A stretch of 64,000 bases of DNA from Alitta virens (Eukaryota > Annelida > Polychaeta > Phyllodocida > Nereididae): the NCBI GenBank assembly GCA_932294295.1, contig OW028585.1, positions 12,596,271 through 12,660,270 of the forward strand, given 5' to 3'. Of this stretch, positions 1 to 11,849 are shown piece by piece; position 1 is the stretch's first letter, and every line of letters starts with the position of its first letter. Both the position numbers and the translations under genes were made by a program. The notes under the pieces are model-generated. The model worked only from the letters and a program-made list of their open reading frames with translations, had not been told where the DNA came from and made no database searches.

Positions 1-97
1 TGTCCATGAGCCAAGTGAGAAATGGAGTGCTGAAAATGTAAGTTATTGGACCCCAGTTGGTCATCAATGCAATTGTGCCATCATTCCATCCAAAAAC
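1..97 (-). CDS. SLC49A4: SLC49A4 (DIRC2)-like transporter, exon 2 (partial, runs off left edge)
   Basis: On the minus strand a polypyrimidine/ATTACAG acceptor precedes an open frame reading VFGWNDGTIALMTNWGPITY and then a hydrophobic stretch ending TWLMD. Joined in phase 0 to exon 1 it gives the ...WNTWGP...SAEK-VFGW...IAL...NWGPI pattern. That pattern is characteristic of the SLC49 branch of the major facilitator superfamily, closest by recollection to SLC49A4/DIRC2, a lysosomal 12-helix transporter. This exon would hold transmembrane helix 2 and the start of the next loop. No donor occurs before base 1, so the exon continues outside the window. Family identity is recognised from motif memory. 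Assignment to A4 rather than another SLC49 member is an inference. Confidence 0.8.
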
Positions 98-1097
98 CTG
101 TAATATATGCAATGAAAAATGATAAATTATACTTTAAGTCATTGTCCTAAATCTCTGTATGGAAAATATCCTGCTCAGGGTTTTTGACATCTTGTGGGGG
201 CTGGGGTGGTGGTGGATTAGGGCTTTACGTCCTGTATTTCTGCACCTGATGGGCTAATTAGGACAGGTAGGGACCATGACAATGAGACGAAGGATGAAAC
301 AGCCATCCAACATAGGCTCGACCGGGAATTGAACCTAGGACCCAGTGGTTGGAAGCCCAGCGTGCCACTACTGAGCTAGGCCCTGTGGGGGCTGGGGTAG
401 CCTGACCGCAGTCCAGTCACTTTTTGCGGTATTTTGCAACAGGTTGAATAAAGGTTTTCTGGACAGTTTACATGATCTGTGCCGACTATCACCATTATAC
501 ATCACTGAAAATTAGTAATTAGGTTTTATTGCAATGACTAAGTCATTCAGTGATAAAGTTAAATTGCCGATTCACTGTATGGAAATGATGCTTTTGGAAA
601 AATAACAGCATGTCAAGATTAGTAATAGTGTGTGCACTCATTATTTTTCAGTATAAAATAGCCTGAAACCATATAATCATGAAAAAATATAAAGACAGCT
701 GCATTACAATCTATTTTCAGTGCATAACTTAATGTATTTACAACTAAAAAACTTAGGGTAAATAAACTCATGACATTGAAGATTGGGATGAGGAGAAATT
801 ATACACCTAATTAACTGTTAATTAACTGAGGTCATTCCTTCCGCTGTGACATGACATCACAATTAAAACCAACAAATGTTTGCAACAGTAACTTCAGTAG
901 CCTTTTTGAAATTTTGCTTTACTCTGAGAATGTTACAAGTTATCAATCTAGCATCTAGTATAAGAAATATATCATTTACTTATGGTACTGTTATAAAACC
1001 ACAGAATCACTTTATTGAAAATTAAAGCATATGTTTCGATCCAAAACATCATGAAATTGACAAACAAGTTATTGTGTAGTTTCGTTAATTTGCACAC
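98..1097 (-). other. intron 1 of the SLC49A4-like gene
   Basis: Bounded by a GT donor (1096-1097 on the reverse strand) and an AG acceptor (98-99). Apart from the SINE the sequence is AT-rich and I see no further exon or RNA gene in it. Confidence 0.7.
208..383 (-). mobile_element. tRNA-derived SINE, complete, with target-site duplication
   Basis: Read on the minus strand it begins with a tRNA-like head (GGCCTAGCTCAGTAGTGGCA, then GGTTCAATTCCCGG as B box). A conserved body follows (GGATGGCTGTTTCATC, CTCATTG, CCTAATTAGCCCATCAGG), ending in AAGCCCTAATCC plus a (CAC)n tail. It is flanked by perfect 15-bp direct repeats, TGTGGGGGCTGGGGT at 193-207 and 384-398, as expected of LINE-driven insertion. 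It lies in intron 1 of the SLC49A4-like gene, in the same orientation as that gene. Four other copies occur in the window. Confidence 0.93.
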
Positions 1098-1268
1098 CTT
1101 CTCTGCAGATTGAGTTAGCGGTCCCCAAGTGTTCCATACAAATCCCTCCGACGCTGCCGCTAAGCCGAACAAGCATAGAATGTACCATCTTCGTCTGTAC
1201 ACAAAGATCACCGGGTCCTTCTGCGATTCATTTTCAGGGGATATGAGCGGTTCTTCCTCTGGATTCAT
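1098..1268 (-). CDS. SLC49A4: SLC49A4 (DIRC2)-like transporter, exon 1 with start codon
   Basis: Fifty-seven codons from an ATG to a GT donor (AAG|GTGTGC). The N-terminus carries an acidic EEEPL stretch resembling the dileucine lysosome-sorting signal known for human DIRC2 (an inference here). Then come a basic YRRRW patch and a first hydrophobic helix with FVWNTWGPLTQSAEK at its end. The WNTWGP motif and the RRRW-before-helix-1 layout match SLC49 transporters. The frame stays open for 41 codons past the donor, but that extension shows no family similarity and is intron. The exon joins exon 2 (1-97) in phase 0 across a 1-kb intron containing a SINE. The gene points away from the big repeat array, whose edge lies about 1.1 kb upstream of this start codon. 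Confidence 0.82.
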
Positions 1269-1387
1269 TGTTTGGAAATTGCACTATCCTGAAATTAACA
1301 GACTCATGACTTTAATTTTTTCTTTATGTAAATCAACACAAGAAAGTGGGAAGGTAACATTAAGACAATTCATGTCACTTAGGTACA

Positions 1388-1535
1388 GTAGGGAGAAAAA
1401 GTAACAGAGCCTACAGTTGGGGTACTATGACCGTAGCAAATAAAAGGACAATAAGATGATTTCACTACCATTGTTGCATGGAGGGGGGGATGATATCACA
1501 ATATAGATGACGTCATTAAACAACATTAATCTCAC
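1388..1535 (+). repeat. dispersed repeat, copy of 47707-47855
   Basis: GGGAGAAAAAGTAACAGA, then ...ACAATAAGATGAT... and ...AATATAGATGACGTCATTAA line up with 47707-47855 in the same orientation. Both copies end at the same CRE-like TGACGTCA palindrome. No coding frame is apparent. Confidence 0.8.
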
Positions 1536-1549
1536 AGATTATAGATCAC

Positions 1550-1990
1550 GCACTGTCGTAAGTAGGATGCACTATGACTGCTGGGGAAAAGTGGTGGTTT
1601 GTTAAAGTGAGGTAATGACATCAAGAACAGGGAACAGTCGGCGACTATTGAGTGACATCATACTGGTCGATTATGATGTCATATGCCATGATACGGACGT
1701 TGAAGCGTTCAGATTTTTGTGTTTGTTGACCTCGTAAATATGACCAGTAAATTTAGCATTCACCCATTATGACAATGAAATAATGTGGAAATGACATTTT
1801 AATGTGTTGCTCATGCGAAATTGGCAAATCTACACACTTGACTGGAAATTTCTAAATGAATTTTATTATCCACCAGGGACGATAAAGAACTCCGGCGCGC
1901 TATGCATGCTGGGAAAAGGAGGCGTAGCATTTACAATGTGAAGTTGAGGGAGTGGCGCTTCTTGGTAATATTCTGAGCTGTACTGAGCAC
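1550..1990 (+). repeat. dispersed ~440-bp repeat, inverted copy of 48768-49200
   Basis: Shared blocks in the same order after reverse-complementing 48768-49200: CGCACT.TCGTAAGTAGGATGC, ...TTGAGTGACATCATAC..., ...TTTTATTATCCAC.AGGG..., ...GGAGGCG.AGC.TTTACAATG, ...GTGGCGCTTCTTGGTA. Identity is patchy, so this is an old non-autonomous element. Several CRE-like half or full sites (TGACATCA, TGATGTCA) recur inside it. Confidence 0.8.
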
Positions 1991-2056
1991 TACCAAGTCC
2001 TTTGACCTTCATCCAGAAATACGTGAGTGCACTAGTTTTTAGTGTATACTTCAAAT

Positions 2057-2300
2057 ATGACAAGATCTAAGAAGGGAAAAGCCTGCAGCTGTAGTGTATG
2101 TGGAGGAGCGGCCCGGGGCCATGATGGACCTATAGGACCAGGAAAGTGCAAAGCTATACTCAAATTGGGATGTTTGACATGCTGTCCGATCAGGAATCTG
2201 ACGAAAATTATAATGTGAGCACTTGTGATTCACTTCAGAGACTCAATATGGGAGCTGAGAGTGCAGCATCGCGAATTCAGTGCTGGGGCTAGCAAGTTAG
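2057..2300 (+). pseudogene. gag-like N-terminal fragment with a zinc-finger motif (possible 5' part of a DIRS-like element)
   Basis: An ATG opens a short basic frame with a C-x2-C-x6-H-x8-C cluster (CSVCGGAARGHDGPIGPGKC). From 2170 a second, overlapping frame continues as an acidic, serine-rich stretch (LSDQESDENYN). A basic, Cys/His-rich start followed by an acidic linker looks like the N-terminus of a retroelement ORF1 broken by one frameshift. It stops within about 70 bp of the tandem array at 2366. On the far side of the array, at 31306-33768, lie DIRS-like coding remains in the same orientation. That the two are halves of one element is an inference, and the piece could be unrelated. Confidence 0.35.
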
Positions 2301-2365
2301 GTGGGTCTGTAGCCGATACTGTACTGCGTAGCAGTACCAGACCACTCTAAGAAAAAATTCAATTT

Positions 2366-2572
2366 GTATAATTATAAACTTTCCGAAGGAAAGTTTATCT
2401 TATTATTGTAAGTCTTATTTTTCTTTTTTTTTTTTATTATTCTTTATTATAAACTTTCCGAAGGAAAGTTTATCTTATTATTGTACGTCTTATTTTTCTT
2501 TTTTTTTTTTTTTTTTTTTTTTATTATAAACTTTCCGAAGGAAAGTTTATCTTATTATTGTACGTCTTATTT

Positions 2573-2603
<31 letters not shown>

Positions 2604-2630
2604 TTATTCTTTATTATTATTATTATTCTT
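2366..2630 (+). repeat. junction module cluster (3 palindrome + poly(T) modules) at the array's left edge
   Basis: Three copies of a ~75-100-bp module: palindrome TAAACTTTCC-GAA-GGAAAGTTTA, then TCTTATTATTGTAAGTCTTA (or TACG), then a T-run of 11 to more than 20. The cluster ends with ATT triplets and the unit head TTCTTCTGAAGAAG. The same modules recur at other junctions. Confidence 0.9.
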
Positions 2631-4635
2631 CTGAAGAAGTAAAGGCTTATTACTCAGAAACTAATAAAGGCAGGACTTTAACCCTTCAAAGTCACATAGA
2701 CGGCTAGAGCGCACTTTGAACAGCACAAATTTCATGACCAAATTTCGTGAAACTTCTGCGTAATTTACAAAAGAAAAAACAAATTTAAGAGCACGGTTTT
2801 AGGAAACTGGGCAGAGATAATTCCATGGGAATTTTTCTCAAGATACCTTAGACAAATACGCAGTGCAGAAAGGAGTTTGAGCCAAATGGTGAGCCTGCTG
2901 ACTGAACTATGAATTCTTGAAAAAAAGTATTTCGAAATTTTCATGAAATTTTTTTTGAAAACCATAGAAGGAATAATGATATTGACTTGCAATTTCAAAC
3001 TTTTATAGTCCTACCCTAGGACAACTACCATGCCAAAAATGAGCCCATTTGGTAAAGTGGTCTAGGTGGTACAGGGGTCCAAAGTTGCATTTTTTGACTG
3101 CTTATATCTCGGCTCCAAAGTGAGATACAGGAATCTCAAAAACATATTTAGAATCCTTGAAATGTTCTCTTTTTAGATATGTCTAGCAATATGTTCTAGG
3201 TCTTTCCGTTTGGAAAAGCGTCAGACATTGAAAATTTTTTGTCACTTTTTGAAATTCAAAAAATGAAAAAATACCAAAAACACTAGAAGAACTGCTTGGA
3301 TTCTCACCATTTTTTTTACAGATATGTCCTCTAAGGAGTACTATGATAATGTAAAAGGGCAAGGGCTTTGATCAAAAGGCTTAGGCCCTAGAATTTTTTT
3401 TCAGTACAAATTTCAATAATTTTTAACTTGAGTTCTTTTCAACCAAATTTCATGCAACTGGTGTCATTATGTAGAGAAAAATCAGGACTTTACAAAGAAT
3501 ACCATGTCTATTCACCAACCTTTACCAGTTTCGAACTTGGAGCCAAAATTCTCTTTCCCATGTTATCCAATGGGAAGACCTACCAACCCTGAACCGCTGA
3601 GTCAGCAATTTTTACAATGAATGTTAGGAAGTTTACGTGCATCGCCCCAAAAAAGCAGGAAGAAAGTCTTCAATTGCATTCATATTTTGCACATATATGT
3701 ACTCTGGGTAGTGCTACATTACTGTAAAAGGGCAATTACCTTCATCAAACAGCTTAGGTCCTAGAATTTTTTTATCACTCATAAAGCCTGAATTGCTGAC
3801 CTACCTACCTCCCAGTACCCTGGACCGCTGAGTCAGCAATTTTTACAATGAATGTTAGTAAATTTATGTTTCTCGCCCCAAAAAAGCAGGAAGAAAGTCT
3901 CCAATTTCATTCATGTTTTGCACATATATGTCCTCTGGGTAGTACTTCATTACTGTAATAGGGCAATTACCTTCATCAAACAGCTTAGGTCCTAAATTTT
4001 TTTTATCACTCTTAAAGCCTGAATTGCTTACTCAGACCAAAATGTTGTTGATAGATTGAACCAAAAAAAATTCACAGGAGTGTATATACATGTGCTTCAC
4101 AAATGTGAGTTATTTCAGAATTTTGGGTTACAGGGTCAAGGTCACAGAGTGTCCTATATATGCAATTTTCAGGCGTTTTGAACCTGGGTCCTGTACAAGG
4201 TACAGCAACCAAAAAAATATTTTCTTAAACCTTTTTTCATTATCTTTCTATTCCTGTATAGCTTAAGAGGTTAGGGCAACTATTTTCGAGGTTTTCAGGT
4301 ACTTTATGAATTGCAGAAATTCATGGTACTGGACAAAAAAGATAAAAGGAAAGGAAAGTTTATCGTAATTGTCAGGGACAATTGCAAGTCTAGTTATAAA
4401 CTTTCCGAAGGAAAGTTTATCTTATTATTGTAAGTATTATTTTTCTTTTTTTTTATTCTTTATTATTATTATTATAAACTTTCCGAAGGAAAGTTTATCT
4501 TATTATTGTAAGTATTATTTTTCTTTTTTTTTATTCTTTATTATAAACTTTCCGAAGGAAAGTTTATCTTATTATTGTAAGTCTTATTTTTCTTTTTTTT
4601 TTTTTTTTTTATTCTTTATTATTATTATTATTCTT
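2631..4635 (+). repeat. array unit 1 (2005 bp)
   Basis: Two internal 240-bp subrepeats and the standard tail (GCAGAAATTCATGGTACTGG). It is followed by three palindrome/poly(T) modules from about 4394. Near-identical over most of its length to unit 4 (8009-9785), with only scattered single-base differences seen by eye. Confidence 0.93.
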
Positions 4636-6276
4636 CTGAAGAAGTAAAGGCTTATTACTCAGAAACTAATAAAGAGAGGGCTTTGGCACTTCAAGAGTGC
4701 ACAGACAGGCAGAGCGCGCTTTGAACAGCACAAATTTCATGACCAAATTTCATGACACTTCTGCGTAATTCACAAAAGAAAAAACAAATTTAAGAGCACG
4801 GTTTCAGGAAACTGGGCAGAGATAATTCCATGGGAATTTTTCTCAAGATACCTTAGACAAATACGCAGTGCAGAAAGGAGTTTGAGCCAAATTGTGAGCC
4901 TGCTGACTGAACTATGAATTCTTTAAAAAAAGTAGTTCGAAATTTTCATGAAATTTTTTTTGAAAACCATAGAAGGAATAATGATATTGACTTGCAATTT
5001 CACACTTTAATAGTCCTACACTAGTACAACTACCATGCAAAAAATGAGCCCATTTGGTAAAGTGGTCTAGGTGGTACAGGGGTCCAAAGTTGCATTTTTT
5101 GACTGCTTATATCTCGGCTCCAAATTGAGATACAGGAATCTCAAAGACATATTTAGAATCCTTGAAATGTTGTCTTTTCAGGAATGTATGGTAATATGCT
5201 CCAGGTAGTTCCGTTTGGAAAAGCGTCAGACATTGAAAATTTTTTTGTCACTTTTTGATTTTCTCAAAATGAAAAAGTCTAAAAAACACTAGAAGAACTG
5301 CTTGGATTCTCACCATTTTTTTTACAGATATGTCCTCTAATGAGTACTATGTAAATGTGTAAGTGCAAGGGCTTTGCTTAAAAGGCTTAGGCTATAGAAT
5401 TTTTTTTCAATCCAAATTTCAATAATTTTTAACTCCATTTCTATTCAACCAAATTTCATCCAACTGGTGTCATCATGCAGAGAAAAATCAGGACTTTACA
5501 CAGGATACCTTGTTTATTCACCAACCTTAACCAGTTTTGAACCTTGAGGCAAAATTCTCTTTCCTATGTTATCCAATGGGGAGACCTACCTCCTACAACC
5601 CTGGACCGCTGAGTCAGCAATTTTTACAATGAATGTTAGGAAGTTTACGTGTTTTGCCCCAAAAATGTAGGAAAGACTTCTTCAATTTTCTTCATACTTT
5701 TCACATATATGTCCTGTTGGTAGTACTACCTGACTGTAAAAGGGCAATTCCCTTCATCAAACAGCTTAGGCCCTAGAATTTTTTATCACTCATAAAGCCT
5801 GAATCACTTACTCAGAACCAAAATTTTGTTGATAGATTGAACAAAAACATTCACAGGAGTGCCTATACATGTGCTTCACAAATGTGAATTATTTCAGAAT
5901 TCTAGGTCACAGAGTGTCCTATATATGCAATTTTCAGGCGTTTTGAACCTGGGTCCTATACAAGGTACAGTAACCAAAAAAAATATGTTCTTAAACCTTT
6001 TTTCATTATCTTTCTATACCTGTTTAGCTTGAGAGGTTAGGGCAATTATTTATGAGGTTTTCAGGTACTTTATTATTTGCAGAAATTCATGGTACTGGAC
6101 AAAAAAGATAAAAGGAAAGGAAAGTTTATCGTAATTGTCAGGGACAATTGCAAGTCTAGTTTTTTTTATTATTATTCTTTATTATAAACTTTCCGAAGGA
6201 AAGTTTATCTTATTATTGTAAGTCTTATTTTTCTTTTTTTTTTTTTTTTTTATTCTTTATTATTATTATTATTCTT
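4636..6276 (+). repeat. array unit 2 (1641 bp, shortest)
   Basis: One internal subrepeat, standard tail and one junction module at about 6183. A small deletion in the distal block removes the 'CAGGGTCAAGGT' segment before CACAGAGTGTCC. Confidence 0.93.
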
Positions 6277-7942
6277 CTGAAGAAGTAAAGGCTTATTACT
6301 CAGAAACTAATAAAGAGAGGGCTTTGGCACTTCAAGAGTGCACAGATAGCCAGAGCGCGCTTTGAACAGCACAAATTTCATGACCAAATTTCATGACACT
6401 TCTGCGTAATTCACAAAAGAAAAAACAAATTTAAGAGCACGGTTTCAGGAAACTGGGCAGAGATAATTCCATGGGAATTTTTCTCAAGATACCTTAGACA
6501 AATACGCAGTGCAGAAAGGAGTTTGAGCCAAATTGTGAGCCTGCTGACTGAACTATGAATTCTTTAAAAAAAGTAGTTCGAAATTTTCATGAAATTTTTT
6601 TTGAAAACCATAGAAGGAATAATGATATTGACTTGCAATTTCATACTTTTATAGTCCTACCCTAGGACAACTACCATGCAAAAAATGAGCCCATTTGGTA
6701 AAGTGGTCTAGGTGGTACAGGGGTCCAAAGTTGCATTTTTTGACTGCTTATATCTCGGCTCCAAATTGAGATACAGGAATCTCAAAGACATATTTAGAAT
6801 CCTTGAAATGTTCTCTTTTCCGGAATGTATAGTTATATGCTCTAGGTAGTTCCGTTTGGAAAAGCGTCAGACATTGAAAATTTTTTGTCACTTTTTGATT
6901 TTCTCAAAATGAAAAAGTCTAAAAAACACTAGAAGCATTGCTTGGATTCCCACAATTTTTTTTACAGATATGTCCTCTAAGTAGTACTACAGGCATGTAA
7001 AAGGGAAAGGTCCTTGATCGAAAAGGTTAGGCCCTAGAATTTTTTTTTGTTCCAAATTTCAATAATTTTTAACTCCAGTTCTATTCATTCAATTTTCATG
7101 CAACTGGCGTCATTATGTAGAGAAAAATTAGGCCTTTACATAGGATACAATGTCTATTCACCAACCTGAACCAGTTTCGAACCTGGAGCCAAAATTCTCT
7201 TTCCCATGTTATCCAATGGGGAGACCTACCTACCTCCCTGAAACCGCTGAGTCAGCAATTTTTACAATGAATGTTAGCAAATTTATGTTTCTCGCCCCAA
7301 AAAAGCAGGAAGAAAGTACTCAATTTCATTCATATTTTGCACATATATGTCCTCTGGGTAGTACTACATGACTGTAAAAGGGCAATTACCTTCATCAAAA
7401 AGCTTATGCCCTGGAATTTTTTTATCACTCTAAATTGCTTACTCAGACCAAAATGTTGATAGATTGAACCAAAAAAATGCACAGGAATGTATATACATGT
7501 GCTTCACAAATTTCAATTATTTCAGAATTTTGGGTCACAGGGTCAATGTCACAGAGTGTCCTATATATGCAATTTTCAGGCGTTTTGCACTTTGGTCCTA
7601 TAAAGAGTACAGCTTTCTGAAAGACATTTTTTGAAAGGTCATCACCATTACAGTTGTCTGTTCATTTATGAATAGTCTCAGAGGATAAGACAGTGATTTC
7701 TTAGGATTTAGTGCCTTAATAAATTGTTGTCATTGTGAAAAATCATAACGCTTCAGGAATGATCAGAGCACAAATACTACCGGCTTCTTTGTTAGGTTAT
7801 TTGTAGTATTTATATGAGAAAGAAAAAGGTTATGAAAGTTAAAGGAAAGGAAAGTTTATCGTAATTGTCAGGGACAATTGCAAGTCTAGTTATTATAAAC
7901 TTTCCGAAGGAAAGTTTATCTTATTATTGTACGTCTTATTTT

Positions 7943-7982
<40 letters not shown>

Positions 7983-8008
7983 TATTCTTTATTATTATTA
8001 TTATTCTT
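6277..8008 (+). repeat. array unit 3 (1732 bp), tail type C
   Basis: One internal subrepeat. After ...GGTCCTATAAAGAGTACAGC (about 7600) it switches to a different ~250-bp tail (ACGCTTCAGGAATGATCAGA, ACTACCGGCTTCTTTG) before rejoining the invariant end at about 7847. One junction module follows with a very long T-run (over 35). Confidence 0.93.
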
Positions 8009-9785
8009 CTGAAGAAGTAAAGGCTTATTACTCAGAAACTAATAAAGGCAGGACTTTAACCCTTCAAAGTCACATAGACGGCTAGAGCGCACTTTGAACA
8101 GCACAAATTTCATGACCAAATTTCGTGAAACTTCTGCGTAATTTACAAAAGAAAAAACAAATTTAAGAGCACGGTTTTAGGAAACTGGGCAGAGATAATT
8201 CCATGGGAATTTTTCTCAAGATACCTTAGACAAATACGCAGTGCAGAAAGGAGTTTGAGCCAAATGGTGAGCCTGCTGACTGAACTATGAATTTTTGAAA
8301 AAAAGTATTTCGAAATTTTCATGAAATTTTTTTTGAAAACCATAGAAGGAATAATGATATTGACTTGCAATTTCACACTTTTATAGTCCTACCCTAGGAC
8401 AACTACCATGCCAAAAATGAGCCCATTTGGTAAAGTGGTCTAGGTGGTACAGGGGTCCAAAGTTGCATTTTTTGACTGCTTATATCTCGGCTCCAAAGTG
8501 AGATACAGGAATCTCAAAAACATATTTAGAATCCTTGAAATGTTCTCTTTTTAGATATGTCTAGCAATATGTTCTAGGTCTTTCCGTTTGGAAAAGCGTC
8601 AGACATTGAAAATTTTTTGTCACTTTTTGAAATTCAAAAAATGAAAAAATACCAAAAACACTAGAAGAACTGCTTGGATTCTCACCATTTTTTTTACAGA
8701 TATGTCCTCTAAGGAGTACTATGATAATGTAAAAGGGCAAGGGCTTTGATCAAAAGGCTTAGGCCCTAGAATTTTTTTTCAGTACAAATTTCAATAATTT
8801 TTAACTTGAGTTCTTTTCAACCAAATTTCATGCAACTGGTGTCATTATGTAGAGAAAAATCAGGACTTTACAAAGAATACCATGTCTATTCACCAACCTT
8901 TACCAGTTTCGAACTTGGAGCCAAAATTCTCTTTCCCATGTTATCCAATGGGAAGACCTACCAACCCTGAACCGCTGAGTCAGCAATTTTTACAATGAAT
9001 GTTAGGAAGTTTACGTGCATCGCCCCAAAAAAGCAGGAAGAAAGTCTTCAATTGCATTCATATTTTGCACATATATGTACTCTGGGTAGTGCTACATTAC
9101 TGTAAAAGGGCAATTACCTTCATCAAACAGCTTAGGTCCTAGAATTTTTTTATCACTCATAAAGCCCGAATTGCTGACCTACCTACCTCCCAGTACCCTG
9201 GACCGCTGAGTCAGCAATTTTTACAATGAATGTTAGTAAATTTATGTTTCTCGCCCCAAAAAAGCAGGAAGAAAGTCTCCAATTTCATTCATATTTTGCA
9301 CATATATGTCCTCTGGGTAGTACTTCATTACTGTAATAGGGCAATTACCTTCATCAAACAGCTTAGGTCCTAAATTTTTTTTATCACTCTTAAAGCCTGA
9401 ATTGCTTACTCAGACCAAAATGTTGTTGATAGATTGAACCAAAAAAAATTCACAGGAGTGTATATACATGTGTTTCACAAATGTGAGTTATTTCAGAATT
9501 TTGGGTTACAGGGTCAAGGTCACAGAGTGTCCTATATATGCAATTTTCAGGCGTTTTGAACCTGGGTCCTATACAAGGTACAGCAACCAAAAAAATATTT
9601 TCTTAAACCTTTTTTCATTATCTTTCTATTCCTGTATAGCTTAAGAGGTTAGGGCAACTATTTTCGAGGTTTTCAGGTACTTTATGAATTGCAGAAATTC
9701 ATGGTACTGGACAAAAAAGATAAAAGGAAAGGAAAGTTTATCGTAATTGTCAGGGACAATTGCAAGTCTAGTTATTATTATTCTT
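8009..9785 (+). repeat. array unit 4 (1777 bp)
   Basis: Two internal subrepeats, standard tail, no junction module: CTAG is followed directly by TTATTATTATTCTTCTGAAG. Near-duplicate of unit 1, which has three modules at the same place. Confidence 0.93.
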
Positions 9786-11632
9786 CTGAAGAAGTAAAGG
9801 CTTATTACTCAGAAACTAATAAAGGCAGGGCTTTGGCACTTCAAGGTCACATAGACAGCCAGAGCGCGCTTTGAAAGGCATAAATTTCATGACCAAATTT
9901 CGTGACGCTTCTGCGTAATTCACAAAATAAAAAATAAATTTAAGGGCACGGTTTCAAGAAACTAGTCAGAGATAATAGCATGAGATTTTTTTTCAAGATA
10001 CCTTAGACAAATACGCAGTGCAGAAAGGAGTTTGAGCCAAATTGTGAGCCTGCTGACTGAGCCATGAATTTTTGAAAAAAAGTTATTCTAAATTTTCATG
10101 AAATTTTTTTTGAAAACCATAGAAGGAATAATGATATTGACTTGCAATTTCACACTTTTATAGTCCTACCCTAGCACAACTTTCATGCAAAAAATGAGCC
10201 CATTTGGTAAAGTGGTCTAGGTGGTACAGGGGTCCAAAGTTGCATTTTTTGACTGCTTATATCTCGGCTCCAAATTGAGATACAGGAATCTCAAAGACAT
10301 ATTTAGAATCCTTGAAATGTTCTCTTTTCAGGAATGTATAGTATTATGCTCTAGGTAGTTCCGTTTGGAAAAGCGTCGGACATTGAACATTTTTTGTCAC
10401 TTTTTGATTTTCTCAAAATGGAAAAGTCTAAAAAACACTAGAAGAACTGCTTGGATTCTCACCATTTTTTTTACAGATATGTCCTCTAAGGAGTACTATG
10501 TAAATTTCAAAGGGCAAGGGCTTTGCTTAAAAACCCTAGGCCCTGGATTTTTTTTCATTCCAAATTTCAATAATTTTTAACTCCATTTCTATTCAACCAA
10601 ATTTCATGCAACTGGTGTCATTATGTAGAGAAAAATTAGGCCTTCACATAGGATACAATGTCTATTCACCAACCTTTACCAGTTTCGAACTTGGAGCAAA
10701 AATTCTCTTTCCCATGTTATCCAATGGGGAGACCTACCAACCCTGAACTGCTGAGTCAGCAATTTTTACAATGAATGTTAGGAAGTTAACGTGCATCGCC
10801 CCAAAAAAGCAGGAAGAAAGTCTTCAATTTCATTCATATTTTGCACATATATGTACTCTGTGTAGTACTACATTACTGTAAAAGGGCAATTACTTTCATC
10901 AAACAGCTTAGGTCCTAGAATTTTTTTATCACTGAATTCCTGACCTACCTACCTCCCAGAACCCTGGACCGCTGAGTCAGCAATTTTTACAATGAATGTT
11001 TGCAGGTTTATGTGTTTTGCCCCAAAAAAGTAGGAAAGACTTTTTCAATTTTCTTCATACTTTTCAAACATATGTCTTCTGGGTAGTACTACATGACTGA
11101 AAAAGGTTAATTACCTTCATCGAACAGCTTAGGCCCTAGAGTTTTTTTATCACTCATAAAGCCTGAATTGCTTACTCAGAACCAAAATGTTGTTGATAGA
11201 TTGAACAAAAAAAATTCACAGGAGTGTATATACATGTGCTTCACAAATGTGAATTATTTCAGAATTCTATGTCACAGGGTCAAGGTCACAGAGTGTCCTA
11301 TATATGCAATTTTCAGGCGTTTTGAACCTGGGTCCTATACAAGGTACAGCAACCAAAAAAATATTTTCTTAAACCTTTTTTCATTATCTTTCTATTCATG
11401 TATAGCTTGAGAGGTTTGGGCAAGTATTTTTGAGGTTTTCAGGTACTTTATTAATTGCAGAAATTCATGGTACTGGACAAAAAAGATAAAAGGAAAGGAA
11501 AGTTTATCGTAATTGTCAGGGACAATTGCAAGTCTAGTTATTATTATTATTATAAACTTTCCGAAGGAAAGTTTATCTTATTATTATAAACTTTCCGAAG
11601 GAAAGTTTATCTTATTATTGTAAGTCTTATTT

Positions 11633-11663
<31 letters not shown>

Positions 11664-11849
11664 TTATTATTCTTTATTATAAACTTTCCGAAGGAAAGTT
11701 TATCTTATTATTGTAAGTCTTATTTTTCTTTTTTGTTTTTTTTTTTATTCTTTATTATAAACTTTCCGAAGGAAAGTTTATCTTATTATTGTAAGTCTTA
11801 TTTTTCTTTTTTTTTTTTATTATTCTTTATTATTATTATTATTATTCTT
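9786..11849 (+). repeat. array unit 5 (2064 bp)
   Basis: Two internal subrepeats, standard tail and four junction modules (about 11549-11849), the most in the array. The first module lacks its poly(T) half, so two palindromes lie about 36 bp apart. Confidence 0.93.

Noticed and set aside
1866..2233. Two minus-strand frames upstream of the SLC49A4-like gene
   Set aside because: They overlap a dispersed repeat and the plus-strand gag-like piece, with no splice or family support.
2370..2600. Hairpin followed by T-run as a transcription terminator
   Set aside because: Intrinsic hairpin-T terminators are bacterial. Here the module is a repeat in animal DNA with no gene ending at it. A role as a Pol III stop is possible but unsupported.
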